Positions 16,706-24,983 of a stretch of DNA of 64,000 nucleotides are shown piece by piece. Below the pieces are notes generated by a model that saw only the letters and a list, made by a program, of their open reading frames with translations, searched no databases and had not been told where the DNA came from. Each line of letters starts with the position of its first letter. Position 1 is the first letter of the stretch. Source of the stretch: Altericroceibacterium spongiae (lineage in GTDB: Bacteria; Pseudomonadota; Alphaproteobacteria; Sphingomonadales; Sphingomonadaceae); contig NZ_RAPF01000008.1 in NCBI RefSeq assembly GCF_003610805.1, forward strand, positions 1-64,000, written 5' to 3'. A program made the position numbers and the translations under genes.

Positions 16706-19092
16706 ACGGCGTCACCCTTTTTCGCTGTGTAAAGCACCACACCGAAGACCGGCCCCGCCGTGTTGCGGTCATGCGGATCGAAGCGGACGCGAACCTTGCT
16801 CTTGCCCTTCGTCACTTCAGGCGGAATCGGATATTCGACAGTGAAGAATTCGCCCGGCTTATTCTGATTGAGCGTCTGGGTGGCCAGCTTGTAATCGTCG
16901 ATCATAATATCGAAGCTGCGCTCACGCTCACCGCCCCAATAAGTCGCCTGAAGCATGAGATCACCTTCGCGAACCTTCATATCGAAGGAGAAATATCCGC
17001 CCGAGCGGGCATCGCGACCGTTCTTGCCGCGATAGGTGACCGGGTAGGAAATATCGGATTCCAGATTATGATCGCGCTCGGCCTGCATCTCGCCCAGATG
17101 CATGACATCGACCGAGCGTTCGGCAATATCGCGCAGACGGGCCTGTTCGGCGAGATAGGCCGCTTCTTCACGCTTCCAGTCGCTTTCGCTGAAGCGTTTG
17201 AAATAGACGGCGCTGCGGCGATCATACTGGCTGTAGAAAGGCACGAAACGCAGATTGCCCGGCCGCACGATACCCTGCGTGTCATAGACTGCCCATTCGG
17301 GCGATGTCGCGTTGAACCCGGCAAGAATATTGGACCCCACCAGTGCCGGATCGGCGCCATCGAATTCCGTTTCCGTCGAGCCGAGATCGGCGGCCAGAAC
17401 CAGCGGCCCGCGCAGGATGGAAATCATGTCGGGATCGTCATGAGTGGCTTCGATATGCAGTTCGAGCGGGATGGAAATGGCGAGTGTATCGCCCTGTGCC
17501 CAGTCCCTTTCGACAATTGCATAGCCATCGCGGACCGGCGCATCCACCGGCTCACCATTCACCGTGACGTTCGCCTGCCCCTTGGCAAAGCCCGGTACGC
17601 GCAAGGCAATAGGGAAGCGGCCCGGCTTGCCGATACCGTAAAGCGTCAGCCTGCTTTCGCTTTCATAGGGATAGCGCGTATCGAGCACCATATCGGCTCC
17701 ACGCTCAGCCCAATGGGCCTGAGCGGGAATGTAAAGATTGACCAGCAGCATGTCCTGCCCGTCCTTCTCGCCCTGCCAGAAGATGGACTCGCCATGTTTG
17801 GCATGGCTTTCCATGCCTGTGCCGACACAGCACCAGAAGGCGTCCTCACCTGGCTGCGAATAGCCGCGTGCCGCCCCGCTCATCAGCGGCGTCATATAGG
17901 TGAAACCGCCGGTTTCAGGATGTTGCTGGGACAGAATATGGTTGAGATGGGTCCGTTCGTAATAATCGAACAATTCGGCCTGCGGCTGCCAGCTATAGAG
18001 ATGGCGGGCCAGTTTCAGCATATTGTAGCTGTTGCAATGTTCGCAGGTCTGTTCGGTAATATGCTGCGATATGTGATCGGGTTCGAAGAAATATTCGCGG
18101 TCGGCATTGCCGCCGATCACATAGGAATGGTGATGCGTCACGCGATCGAAGAAGAAACGCGCGGCGAACTGATCCTTCGGGCTGTTCGACACTTCATAGA
18201 TGCGGGCAAGCCCGATCAGCTTGGGAATTTGCGTGTTGGCGTGGAAATTGGCCAGCTTGTCTTCCCCCGCGCGCAGCGGATCGAGCACACGATGGTCGTA
18301 AATCCGGTTGGCGAGTTTCAGCCAGCGATCATTGCCGGTCCGGGCATAAAGTTCGGCAATACTTTCATTGAGGCCGCCATATTCGCAGGCAAGCATCTCT
18401 TCGACCTGATCGTCATCGAGCGCGGCGAAAACCTTGTCGATATAGCCGGCAAGGCCCACAGCGATAGGCAGCGCCTTATCGACACCGCAATGGGTCTGCG
18501 CATCGAACAGGCCGTTAAACAGCTTGTGCCAGTTATAATAAGGCACCCAGCAACCATTGAGATCGAAACCGCCCGAACTGATATTTCCGGCCATGATTTC
18601 AGGGAAGATTTCCTTCCCGTCCACCACTTCGCCATCCTTGCGCTTGCGCGTGAAGCCGGCGACATAACCGTCCCCCTCGGCATTCTGCACAATCTGCAAT
18701 TCATCGACGATATAGGCTACACGGTCACGACATTCGGGGCATCCCGTCTGCGCATGGACGAGCGAAAGAGCGGAGAGATAATGGCCCAGAGTGTGCCCGG
18801 CGATCGTATCGCTTTCCCATCCGCCATAGACCTCACCCTTGGGTTCAAGATCGGCATTGGTGCGATAATTATGCAGCAGCCGGTCGGCGCTCAGAGACAG
18901 GAGATATTTGCGATTGGTTTCCACGGCATCGGCAAAGGGGCCGGGGCGCAGACGAACGGCGTTCAGCGGCAGGGGTTTTGCATTTTTGGGCAAAGCGCCT
19001 GTAAGCTCTGCGGCGAAGCCCGGCCCGGCAGCGGCAAGAACCGCTATGGACGCTGCGCCAGCAAGCAATTGTCTACGTGTCGGTGCAATCAT
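16702..19092 (-). CDS. GH127/GH146-type beta-L-arabinofuranosidase
   Basis: This 796-residue secreted enzyme has a twin-arginine signal (TRRQLLAGAASIAVLAAAG). The ATG at 19092 is chosen because GGAG lies eight bases upstream. The (alpha/alpha)6 barrel carries the zinc-thiolate active site of the family: Glu351 and Cys353 in CEHCNSYNML, and Cys421-Cys422 in FWCCVGTGMESH. A beta-sandwich (about 450-570) and C-terminal DUF6805-like domain follow, an architecture closer to GH146/BT0349 than to compact HypBA1. Known members remove beta-L-arabinofuranose from hydroxyproline-linked arabinosides or from arabinan. It leads a five-gene operon (GH127, Ldh2, DUF885, GH43, DUF5695-like) under operator site B. 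Confidence 0.92.
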   Translation of the reverse strand: MIAPTRRQLLAGAASIAVLAAAGPGFAAELTGALPKNAKPLPLNAVRLRPGPFADAVETNRKYLLSLSADRLLHNYRTNADLEPKGEVYGGWESDTIAGHTLGHYLSALSLVHAQTGCPECRDRVAYIVDELQIVQNAEGDGYVAGFTRKRKDGEVVDGKEIFPEIMAGNISSGGFDLNGCWVPYYNWHKLFNGLFDAQTHCGVDKALPIAVGLAGYIDKVFAALDDDQVEEMLACEYGGLNESIAELYARTGNDRWLKLANRIYDHRVLDPLRAGEDKLANFHANTQIPKLIGLARIYEVSNSPKDQFAARFFFDRVTHHHSYVIGGNADREYFFEPDHISQHITEQTCEHCNSYNMLKLARHLYSWQPQAELFDYYERTHLNHILSQQHPETGGFTYMTPLMSGAARGYSQPGEDAFWCCVGTGMESHAKHGESIFWQGEKDGQDMLLVNLYIPAQAHWAERGADMVLDTRYPYESESRLTLYGIGKPGRFPIALRVPGFAKGQANVTVNGEPVDAPVRDGYAIVERDWAQGDTLAISIPLELHIEATHDDPDMISILRGPLVLAADLGSTETEFDGADPALVGSNILAGFNATSPEWAVYDTQGIVRPGNLRFVPFYSQYDRRSAVYFKRFSESDWKREEAAYLAEQARLRDIAERSVDVMHLGEMQAERDHNLESDISYPVTYRGKNGRDARSGGYFSFDMKVREGDLMLQATYWGGERERSFDIMIDDYKLATQTLNQNKPGEFFTVEYPIPPEVTKGKSKVRVRFDPHDRNTAGPVFGVVLYTAKKGDAV

Positions 19093-19126
19093 TTGCCCTA
19101 CTCCGGAATCTGAAACCACATGATGT

Positions 19127-19137
19127 AATACCGTATA
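19127..19137. promoter_or_regulatory. Operator site B, upstream of the GH127 operon
   Basis: AATACCGTATA, continued by CCATAA, lies 35 bases upstream of the GH127 start codon. It matches site A in 10 of 11 positions. The reverse strand shows two GGTAT half-sites in tandem. Its position overlaps the expected core promoter of the minus-strand operon. Confidence 0.72.
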
Positions 19138-19313
19138 CCATAACTACATGTTTACGGAACACGGTCAATGGTGGTTTGTAACACAAATGGAGCATGGGCC
19201 ACCCGACGACCTCTTGCGGCGAGCCTTACCGTAGGTAAACCTTTTGGGAAGACAGGAATTTTCCGTTCCTGAAAGGCGTCGAACAATGTGATCATACCAA
19301 AATACTCGGAGTA

Positions 19314-19324
19314 TATATCGTATA
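19314..19324. promoter_or_regulatory. Operator site C, upstream of the DPP-IV-like gene
   Basis: TATATCGTATA, one base different from site A, lies in the 385-base divergent region between GH127 and the DPP-IV-like peptidase, about 155 bases before the preferred peptidase start. The rest of this intergenic region holds no recognisable gene. The long distance suggests a long leader or a start further upstream. Confidence 0.65.
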
Positions 19325-19477
19325 ATATCATTGACGCTTCCCGCTTTGCTTGGTTTAAGCGGTCCTGAAAGGGGGCGTGACGTGAATTTCAGCATATTTG
19401 AATTGCATCCAAAAAGCAGCCAGCAGATTCGAGGGAATCGGGCGGCTTCGCGGCGCGCGAACGGATTTCTGGCCGGG

Positions 19478-21916
19478 ATGAACAGCCCCCGCATGAAACG
19501 CTCTCTGCTGGCGGCAGCGGCCCTGACCGGTCTGGCGATGGCCACCCCCGCAGCGCCGCTTCTGGCGCAGGATACCGCCACAGCCGCTGCGACCTCCCCC
19601 GCCTCGGTCGCGCAGCGCTATGAACTGGCGGATCGCTATCTCTATGACGGGATGCGCGATCTGGTGGTCGATGCCGGCATGAACGCGCAATTCGTGCATG
19701 ACAGCCAGGGTATCGTGTTCCGTAAGGGCCCGGCCGGTCAGCGCCAGATTCTCTATCTCGATATCGCCCGCAAACAGGCCCGCCCGATCATTGCCGAAGC
19801 CAGGCTTGCCGCATTACTGGCCCAGGCGGCGGATAAAGAGCTGAAACCGCATGAACTCAGCCTGCGCGATGCCGATTTCGACCCGGCCACGGGTGAACTT
19901 AGCTTCAACGCTTTCGATAAACGCTGGACGCTCGATGGCGCTGGCATACTGACCGAATCCGATACGGGTCAGCCCGGCGGCGAAGGTTCGCTCTCACCCG
20001 ATGGACGCTTCCGGGTCGTAGCGCGCGATTTCAATCTGATCGCGATCGACACCGCAAGCGGACGCGAAGTGCCGCTCACCACCGATGGCACGGTTGAACA
20101 GCCCTATGGCCGCGATATCCCCATGCTGCCGGAAATACTCGCACAGGGCACCGAACAGCCCGATATGCCCGTTTCGGTCCGCTGGTCGCCCGACAGCACG
20201 AAAATCCTGACCTGGCGGCTCGACACGCGCGGCGTGAAAAAGCTCTCCGTCACGCAGGAAAACCCGCCCGGAGAATTCTATCCCCGCAGCTTTGACTATA
20301 TCTATCCGCTTGCCGGGGCGAAAAAGCTCCCGCAGGCCACCCGCTATATCGTCAATGTCGAACAGGCACTGAAAAAGCATAAAGCGAAGCTCGTCAAAGC
20401 CGATGTGCCGAGCGAAAGCCTGCTCTATCCTGCCGCGCCCGATATGGGCTGGTACAAGGACAATACGGCGCGGATGCAATGGACCGAGCGCGGCTATGGC
20501 CAGCTCGTCGTTTATCGGGTCGATCCCGCAACCGGCGCATCGCGCAAAGTGGCGGTGGAAGCGATGAAACCGCTCGTCACCGTCACGTCCAGCTTTATCT
20601 GGCCCGCAGAGCAGCTTCATGGCGAACTCGACGTGTCCGAACGGTCTGGCTGGGCGCAGCTCTATCTGGTGCGTCCGGACGACCCTGCAGGCGGTTATCC
20701 GCTGACCCGCGGCGATTGGGAAGTGACCGGAATCGAGCATGTTGCCGAAGACGGCCATTCCATTCTGCTGACCGGTGTGGGCCGCGAATATGACCGCAAT
20801 CCTTACTGGACGCAGCTTTACCGGGTAAATCTCGATGGCAGCCAGCCTGTCCTGCTGACGCCGGAACCGCTCAATCACGATGTAAAAGTCTCGTCTGACG
20901 GCCGCTATGCCATCGATGCAATGTCGAGCCCGACCGTCCCCACCCGCACTGTGCTGCGCGATACGCAGACCGGGGCTATCCTGTTCGAACTGGGCCATGC
21001 CGATGCCAGCAAGCTGATGGCCAGCGGCTTCACCCCGCCCGAACCTTTCAAAGGCGTCGCGGCGGATGGCAAAACGCCGCTTTACGGGATGATTTACCGC
21101 CCGGCCGATTTCGATCCGACCAAAACATATCCGGTGATCGACCATGTCTATACCGGGCCGACCACCACGCAAGTCCCTGCCAGCTGGGGCCGGGCGATCT
21201 TTTCCGCCTCCAGCTCAGTGGCGCAGCTCGGGGCCATCGTGGTGATGATCGACGGGCGCGGCACCTCGCATCGGGGCCAGAAATTCCGCCTGCCAGCCTA
21301 TCAGAATCTGGGCGAAGTGGGGCTGGACGATCATATCGGCATGATCCGCCAGATGGCGAAACGCTACCCCTATATGGACACCGACCGGGTCGGTGTGTTC
21401 GGCGGCAGCGCCGGGGGCTATGATGCGGCTCGTTTTATCCTGCGGCGGCCCGATTTCTTCAAGGTTTCCATCGCCTCCTCGGGCAATCACGATCTGCGGC
21501 TCGACAAGGCCTGGTGGCCCGAAGTCTCGATGGGCAATGCGCCGGAAAACGTGTGGGAAGCCAATTCCAACATGTCGGTCGCGGCCAATCTGAAAGGCAA
21601 GCTGCTGCTGATCCACGGCGATATTGACGATAATGTGCCGGTCACCGAAAGCTATCGCCTCGCTCACGCGCTGATCGAAGCGAAGCGCGATGTCGATCTG
21701 GTGATCCTGCCCAATACCCGCCATGCGGTCTATCAGCCCTTTTTCTGGCGCAAATTCCGCGATTATTTCACCCGCAATCTGATCGGCGACACACCGCCGG
21801 GCCTCGATGCGGACAACCCGCCGCTGGGCGATGAGACATCGCCGCTCCAGACACCTGAAAATCCGCAGAAAACCCCTGCCACATCGCCGGAAAGCCCGGC
21901 ACAGGACGAGAAGTGA
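19478..21916 (+). CDS. Prolyl oligopeptidase family S9, dipeptidyl-peptidase IV type, secreted
   Basis: This 812-residue protein has a signal peptide (LLAAAALTGLAMATPAAPLL). The start is 19478 or 19493, with no strong ribosome site for either. An N-terminal eight-bladed beta-propeller (DPPIV_N, about 60-520) is followed by an alpha/beta-hydrolase domain. The catalytic triad is intact: Ser644 in GGSAGGYDAA, Asp717 in HGDIDDNVP and His749 in NTRHAVY. Enzymes of this type remove Xaa-Pro dipeptides. It is divergent from GH127 and under operator C, and its stop overlaps the next gene (GTGA). Together with the prolidase it would process proline/hydroxyproline-rich peptides (inference). The tail after 785 is low-complexity and Pro-rich. 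Confidence 0.9.
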   Translation: MNSPRMKRSLLAAAALTGLAMATPAAPLLAQDTATAAATSPASVAQRYELADRYLYDGMRDLVVDAGMNAQFVHDSQGIVFRKGPAGQRQILYLDIARKQARPIIAEARLAALLAQAADKELKPHELSLRDADFDPATGELSFNAFDKRWTLDGAGILTESDTGQPGGEGSLSPDGRFRVVARDFNLIAIDTASGREVPLTTDGTVEQPYGRDIPMLPEILAQGTEQPDMPVSVRWSPDSTKILTWRLDTRGVKKLSVTQENPPGEFYPRSFDYIYPLAGAKKLPQATRYIVNVEQALKKHKAKLVKADVPSESLLYPAAPDMGWYKDNTARMQWTERGYGQLVVYRVDPATGASRKVAVEAMKPLVTVTSSFIWPAEQLHGELDVSERSGWAQLYLVRPDDPAGGYPLTRGDWEVTGIEHVAEDGHSILLTGVGREYDRNPYWTQLYRVNLDGSQPVLLTPEPLNHDVKVSSDGRYAIDAMSSPTVPTRTVLRDTQTGAILFELGHADASKLMASGFTPPEPFKGVAADGKTPLYGMIYRPADFDPTKTYPVIDHVYTGPTTTQVPASWGRAIFSASSSVAQLGAIVVMIDGRGTSHRGQKFRLPAYQNLGEVGLDDHIGMIRQMAKRYPYMDTDRVGVFGGSAGGYDAARFILRRPDFFKVSIASSGNHDLRLDKAWWPEVSMGNAPENVWEANSNMSVAANLKGKLLLIHGDIDDNVPVTESYRLAHALIEAKRDVDLVILPNTRHAVYQPFFWRKFRDYFTRNLIGDTPPGLDADNPPLGDETSPLQTPENPQKTPATSPESPAQDEK

Positions 21917-21924
21917 GATTCCCC

Positions 21925-24681
21925 ATGACCCGTTCCCGTAAATTACCGGCAATGGCCGCTCTGATGGCTTCGGTTTCGCTGGCCACGGCCCTGCCCGCCC
22001 TGCCCTCCTTTGCGCAGGAAGCCGAACAGGCGAAGCCATCTTATCCGCCGGTTCAGACCGTTCCTTATAAAGTCGGCCCTTTCACCATCGCTCTGCGCGC
22101 CGATACGGGCACGCTCGCGCGGCTGTCTCCCACTGCCGAACCGGGTTTCGACTTCACCCCGGCCAACCGTCTGGCGGAGAGACAATATAATGGTTTCAAC
22201 CATATAGGCGATCTGCATCTGCGTCTGCGCCAGCCCGGCGGGGACTGGCAGGATTTCAATTCGGCGCATGAACGCAGGCAAATTGCCGCGCTCGCCGCCA
22301 AAGGCAATGTCTTTGCCGCTTATGACATCACCGCCAGTATGGGCGCAGGGATTCCGCTTGAAGTCACCCGCGAATGGGCCAATGAAAAGGGATCTCTGGC
22401 GCTCTATTTCACGCTGACCAACAGCAGCGATAAAGCGGTGGAAGTGGGCGCGCTGGGTATGCCCATGGTGTTCGACAATATCATTTCGGATCGCGACCTT
22501 GAGGAAGCCCATGCCGAGGCGAGTTTCGTCGATCCCTATATCGGCCGCGATGCGGGCTATTTGCAAGTGACGCGGCTCAACGGCAAAGGGCCTTCGCTGC
22601 TCGTCCTGCCCGAAAAGGGCACCCCGCTCGAAGCCTATAAGCCTTTGAAAATGCCTTATGAAAGTGAAAATATCTTCACCGACAAGACCCAGCGCGGTCA
22701 GACTTTCGAAGGGTTTTATGACTGGACCGTGGCGAGCAAGGGCTTCGCCGAAAAGGAATGGGCCGATGCCGGACAGCAGTGGAACGAACCGACCAGTTTC
22801 ACGCTGCAACCGGGCGAAAGCCGCCGGTTCGGCGTCCATATGGTCGAAAGCCCGTCGATCCGTGCGATCGAGGAAACGCTGATCGACAATGACCGTCCGG
22901 TGGCGGTGGGAATGCCCGGCTATGTCATCCCGCAGGATCTGCCTGCCGATCTGTTTCTGCATACAAAGCAGGCCATTGCCGGTTTCGAGGCCTATCCCGA
23001 AGGGGCGCTGAATGTAACCGAAGAGGGCCAGAACAAGGGCTGGAAGCACCTGAAAGTCTCTTCCGGGGGCCATTGGGGCCGTGCCCGGCTGACCATCGCC
23101 TATCGGGATGGATCGAAACAGACGGTCAGCTATTTCGTCACCAAGCCGTTAGCCGAAGTGAATAAGGATCTCGGCCATTTCACCACCACCGGCCAGTGGT
23201 ATGACGATCCGACAGACCCGTTCCACCGGTCACCCGCCATCCTCACCTATGATCGCGAAGACGATAAAATCGTCACGCAGGACCCGCGCGTCTGGATCGC
23301 CGGGATGAGCGATGAAGGCGGTGCCGGGGCCTGGGTCTCGGCCATGATGAAACAGCTCGACAATCCCGATCCGGCGGAAGTCGCCCGGCTCGAAGAGATG
23401 GTCGATGAGACCGTGATCGGCCATTTGCAGGTCGCCGATGGCGAGCATAAAGGCGGCGTGGTCAAAAGCCTGTTCTATTACCAGCCCGACGAATTTCCCG
23501 AAGGCTTTTACGATCCCGATATCGACTGGACGAGCTGGACCTCATGGTCGAAGGAACATGCCGCCGATCTCGGCCGGTCCTATAATTACCCGCATGTCGC
23601 GGCGGGCCACTGGGTGCTCTATCGTCTGGCGCGCAACCATACCGGCCTCGTCACCCGGCATGACTGGAAATTCTATCTGCAATGGGCCTATCAGACCAGC
23701 GTCGCCATGATGGAAGACGCGCCCTATTATGCGCAGTTCGGCCAGATGGAAGGCGATGTCTTCGTCGATATTCTGAAGGATCTGAAGCGCGAGGGGATGA
23801 GCCAACAGGCCGCGCATATGGAAAAGCTGATGCGCGAGCGGGTCGATCACTGGCGCACCCTGCCCTTCCCCTTCGGCAGCGAAATGGCGTGGGATTCGAC
23901 CGGCCAGCCCGAAGTCTATGCCTGGATGCGTTATTTCGGCTATCAGCAAGAGGCAGACAGCACGCGCGAAGTGATTTTGAGCTACGACCCCACCATTCCG
24001 AGCTGGGGTTATAATGGCAATGCCCGGCGCTACTGGGATTTCCTCTATGGCGGCAAATATCCCCGGATCGAACGCCAGATTCACCATTACGGTTCGGCGC
24101 TCAATGCCGTGCCTTTGTTCGACGCCTTCCGCGCCGATCCCGCAGATTTCCACCTGCTGCGCGTCGCCTATGGCGGCTTTATGGGCGGAATTACCAATAT
24201 CGACCAGCAGGGCCGTGCTTCGGCAGCGTTCCATTCCTGGCCCGATATGATGAAGTGGGACCCTTATACGGGCGATTACGGCATGGGCTATTTCGGCCAT
24301 GCCTATAGCGCTGCCACCTATCTGGTTAAACACCCCACTTTCGGATGGCTCGGTTTCGGCGGTGAAGTGAAACAGACGGGCGATGCCATTGCCGTGACGC
24401 CGAAAGACGGCGCCCGCTCACGCCTGTTCATTGCGCCGGCCGGTTTGTGGGTGACGCTGGAAGCGGGCAAGATCGCTTCGGCGCGCTACACGCCTTCGAC
24501 CGGCACGGTGACACTGACCCTCGATCCCGCCACCCCCCATACGCCCGAAGCCCGCCTGCATATCGAGCAGACGCTGGCCGACGGCGCGCCTTACACGCTT
24601 TCCGGCGGACAACTGGAACGCGATGCCTATACGGTGAGCCTCTCCTCTCAACCGACGGACATCACGCTGACAGCCCGCTAA
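21925..24681 (+). CDS. Large secreted DUF5695-like protein, candidate glycoside hydrolase (paralogue 2)
   Basis: This 918-residue protein has a Sec-type signal peptide (MAALMASVSLATALPALP). The preferred ATG is 21925; a GTG at 21913 overlaps the peptidase stop. An N-terminal beta-sandwich (about 30-400) is followed by a helical region (about 450-830) dense in Trp, Tyr and acidic motifs (YNYPHVAAGHWVLYRLAR, GSEMAWDSTGQPEVYAW). It is a divergent paralogue of the product of 9523-12306, with the same domain order. The family appears to be DUF5695 (moderate confidence); enzymatic function is unknown to me. Coupling to a DPP-IV-like gene under the same operator type argues for a role in the same glycoprotein degradation. 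Confidence 0.65.
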   Translation: MTRSRKLPAMAALMASVSLATALPALPSFAQEAEQAKPSYPPVQTVPYKVGPFTIALRADTGTLARLSPTAEPGFDFTPANRLAERQYNGFNHIGDLHLRLRQPGGDWQDFNSAHERRQIAALAAKGNVFAAYDITASMGAGIPLEVTREWANEKGSLALYFTLTNSSDKAVEVGALGMPMVFDNIISDRDLEEAHAEASFVDPYIGRDAGYLQVTRLNGKGPSLLVLPEKGTPLEAYKPLKMPYESENIFTDKTQRGQTFEGFYDWTVASKGFAEKEWADAGQQWNEPTSFTLQPGESRRFGVHMVESPSIRAIEETLIDNDRPVAVGMPGYVIPQDLPADLFLHTKQAIAGFEAYPEGALNVTEEGQNKGWKHLKVSSGGHWGRARLTIAYRDGSKQTVSYFVTKPLAEVNKDLGHFTTTGQWYDDPTDPFHRSPAILTYDREDDKIVTQDPRVWIAGMSDEGGAGAWVSAMMKQLDNPDPAEVARLEEMVDETVIGHLQVADGEHKGGVVKSLFYYQPDEFPEGFYDPDIDWTSWTSWSKEHAADLGRSYNYPHVAAGHWVLYRLARNHTGLVTRHDWKFYLQWAYQTSVAMMEDAPYYAQFGQMEGDVFVDILKDLKREGMSQQAAHMEKLMRERVDHWRTLPFPFGSEMAWDSTGQPEVYAWMRYFGYQQEADSTREVILSYDPTIPSWGYNGNARRYWDFLYGGKYPRIERQIHHYGSALNAVPLFDAFRADPADFHLLRVAYGGFMGGITNIDQQGRASAAFHSWPDMMKWDPYTGDYGMGYFGHAYSAATYLVKHPTFGWLGFGGEVKQTGDAIAVTPKDGARSRLFIAPAGLWVTLEAGKIASARYTPSTGTVTLTLDPATPHTPEARLHIEQTLADGAPYTLSGGQLERDAYTVSLSSQPTDITLTAR

Positions 24682-24913
24682 TCCGAATGGTGCGGGGGCT
24701 TCCCGTCATTTGCACCCGCACCATTCCCCTTTTCCAGACGAGCGCAAAGCGGCGCTGAACAAAGAGCAGATACCGGCTTTCGACGCCCGGCACATCTTCT
24801 CCGCTTAACCGCTTTTCCAACAGATCGCGGCCCGTCAGCCAGACGCTTCATATCGGGCGCATTGTCCGGCTCTGGCCCCCTATCGCCCTGTTCCCCATCG
24901 CTATACCCATGAA

Positions 24914-24949
24914 AAAGGGCCGGTTCTCCTGCTGGAAAACCGGCCCTTT
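24914..24949. terminator. Bidirectional terminator between convergent genes
   Basis: A perfect 12-base-pair inverted repeat (AAAGGGCCGGTT / AACCGGCCCTTT) with a 12-base loop has A and T runs on either side. It lies between the plus-strand DUF5695-like gene and the minus-strand TonB receptor and should stop transcription from both. Confidence 0.85.
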
Positions 24950-24983
24950 CCGGGACCCTGACCGAACCTTCAGGTCGATCCGG

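Noticed and set aside
16456-19113. 885-codon open frame on the plus strand opposite GH127
   Set aside because: It is an antisense shadow of the GH127 gene caused by GC-biased codons; the minus-strand product has intact family motifs and a signal peptide, the plus-strand one has none.
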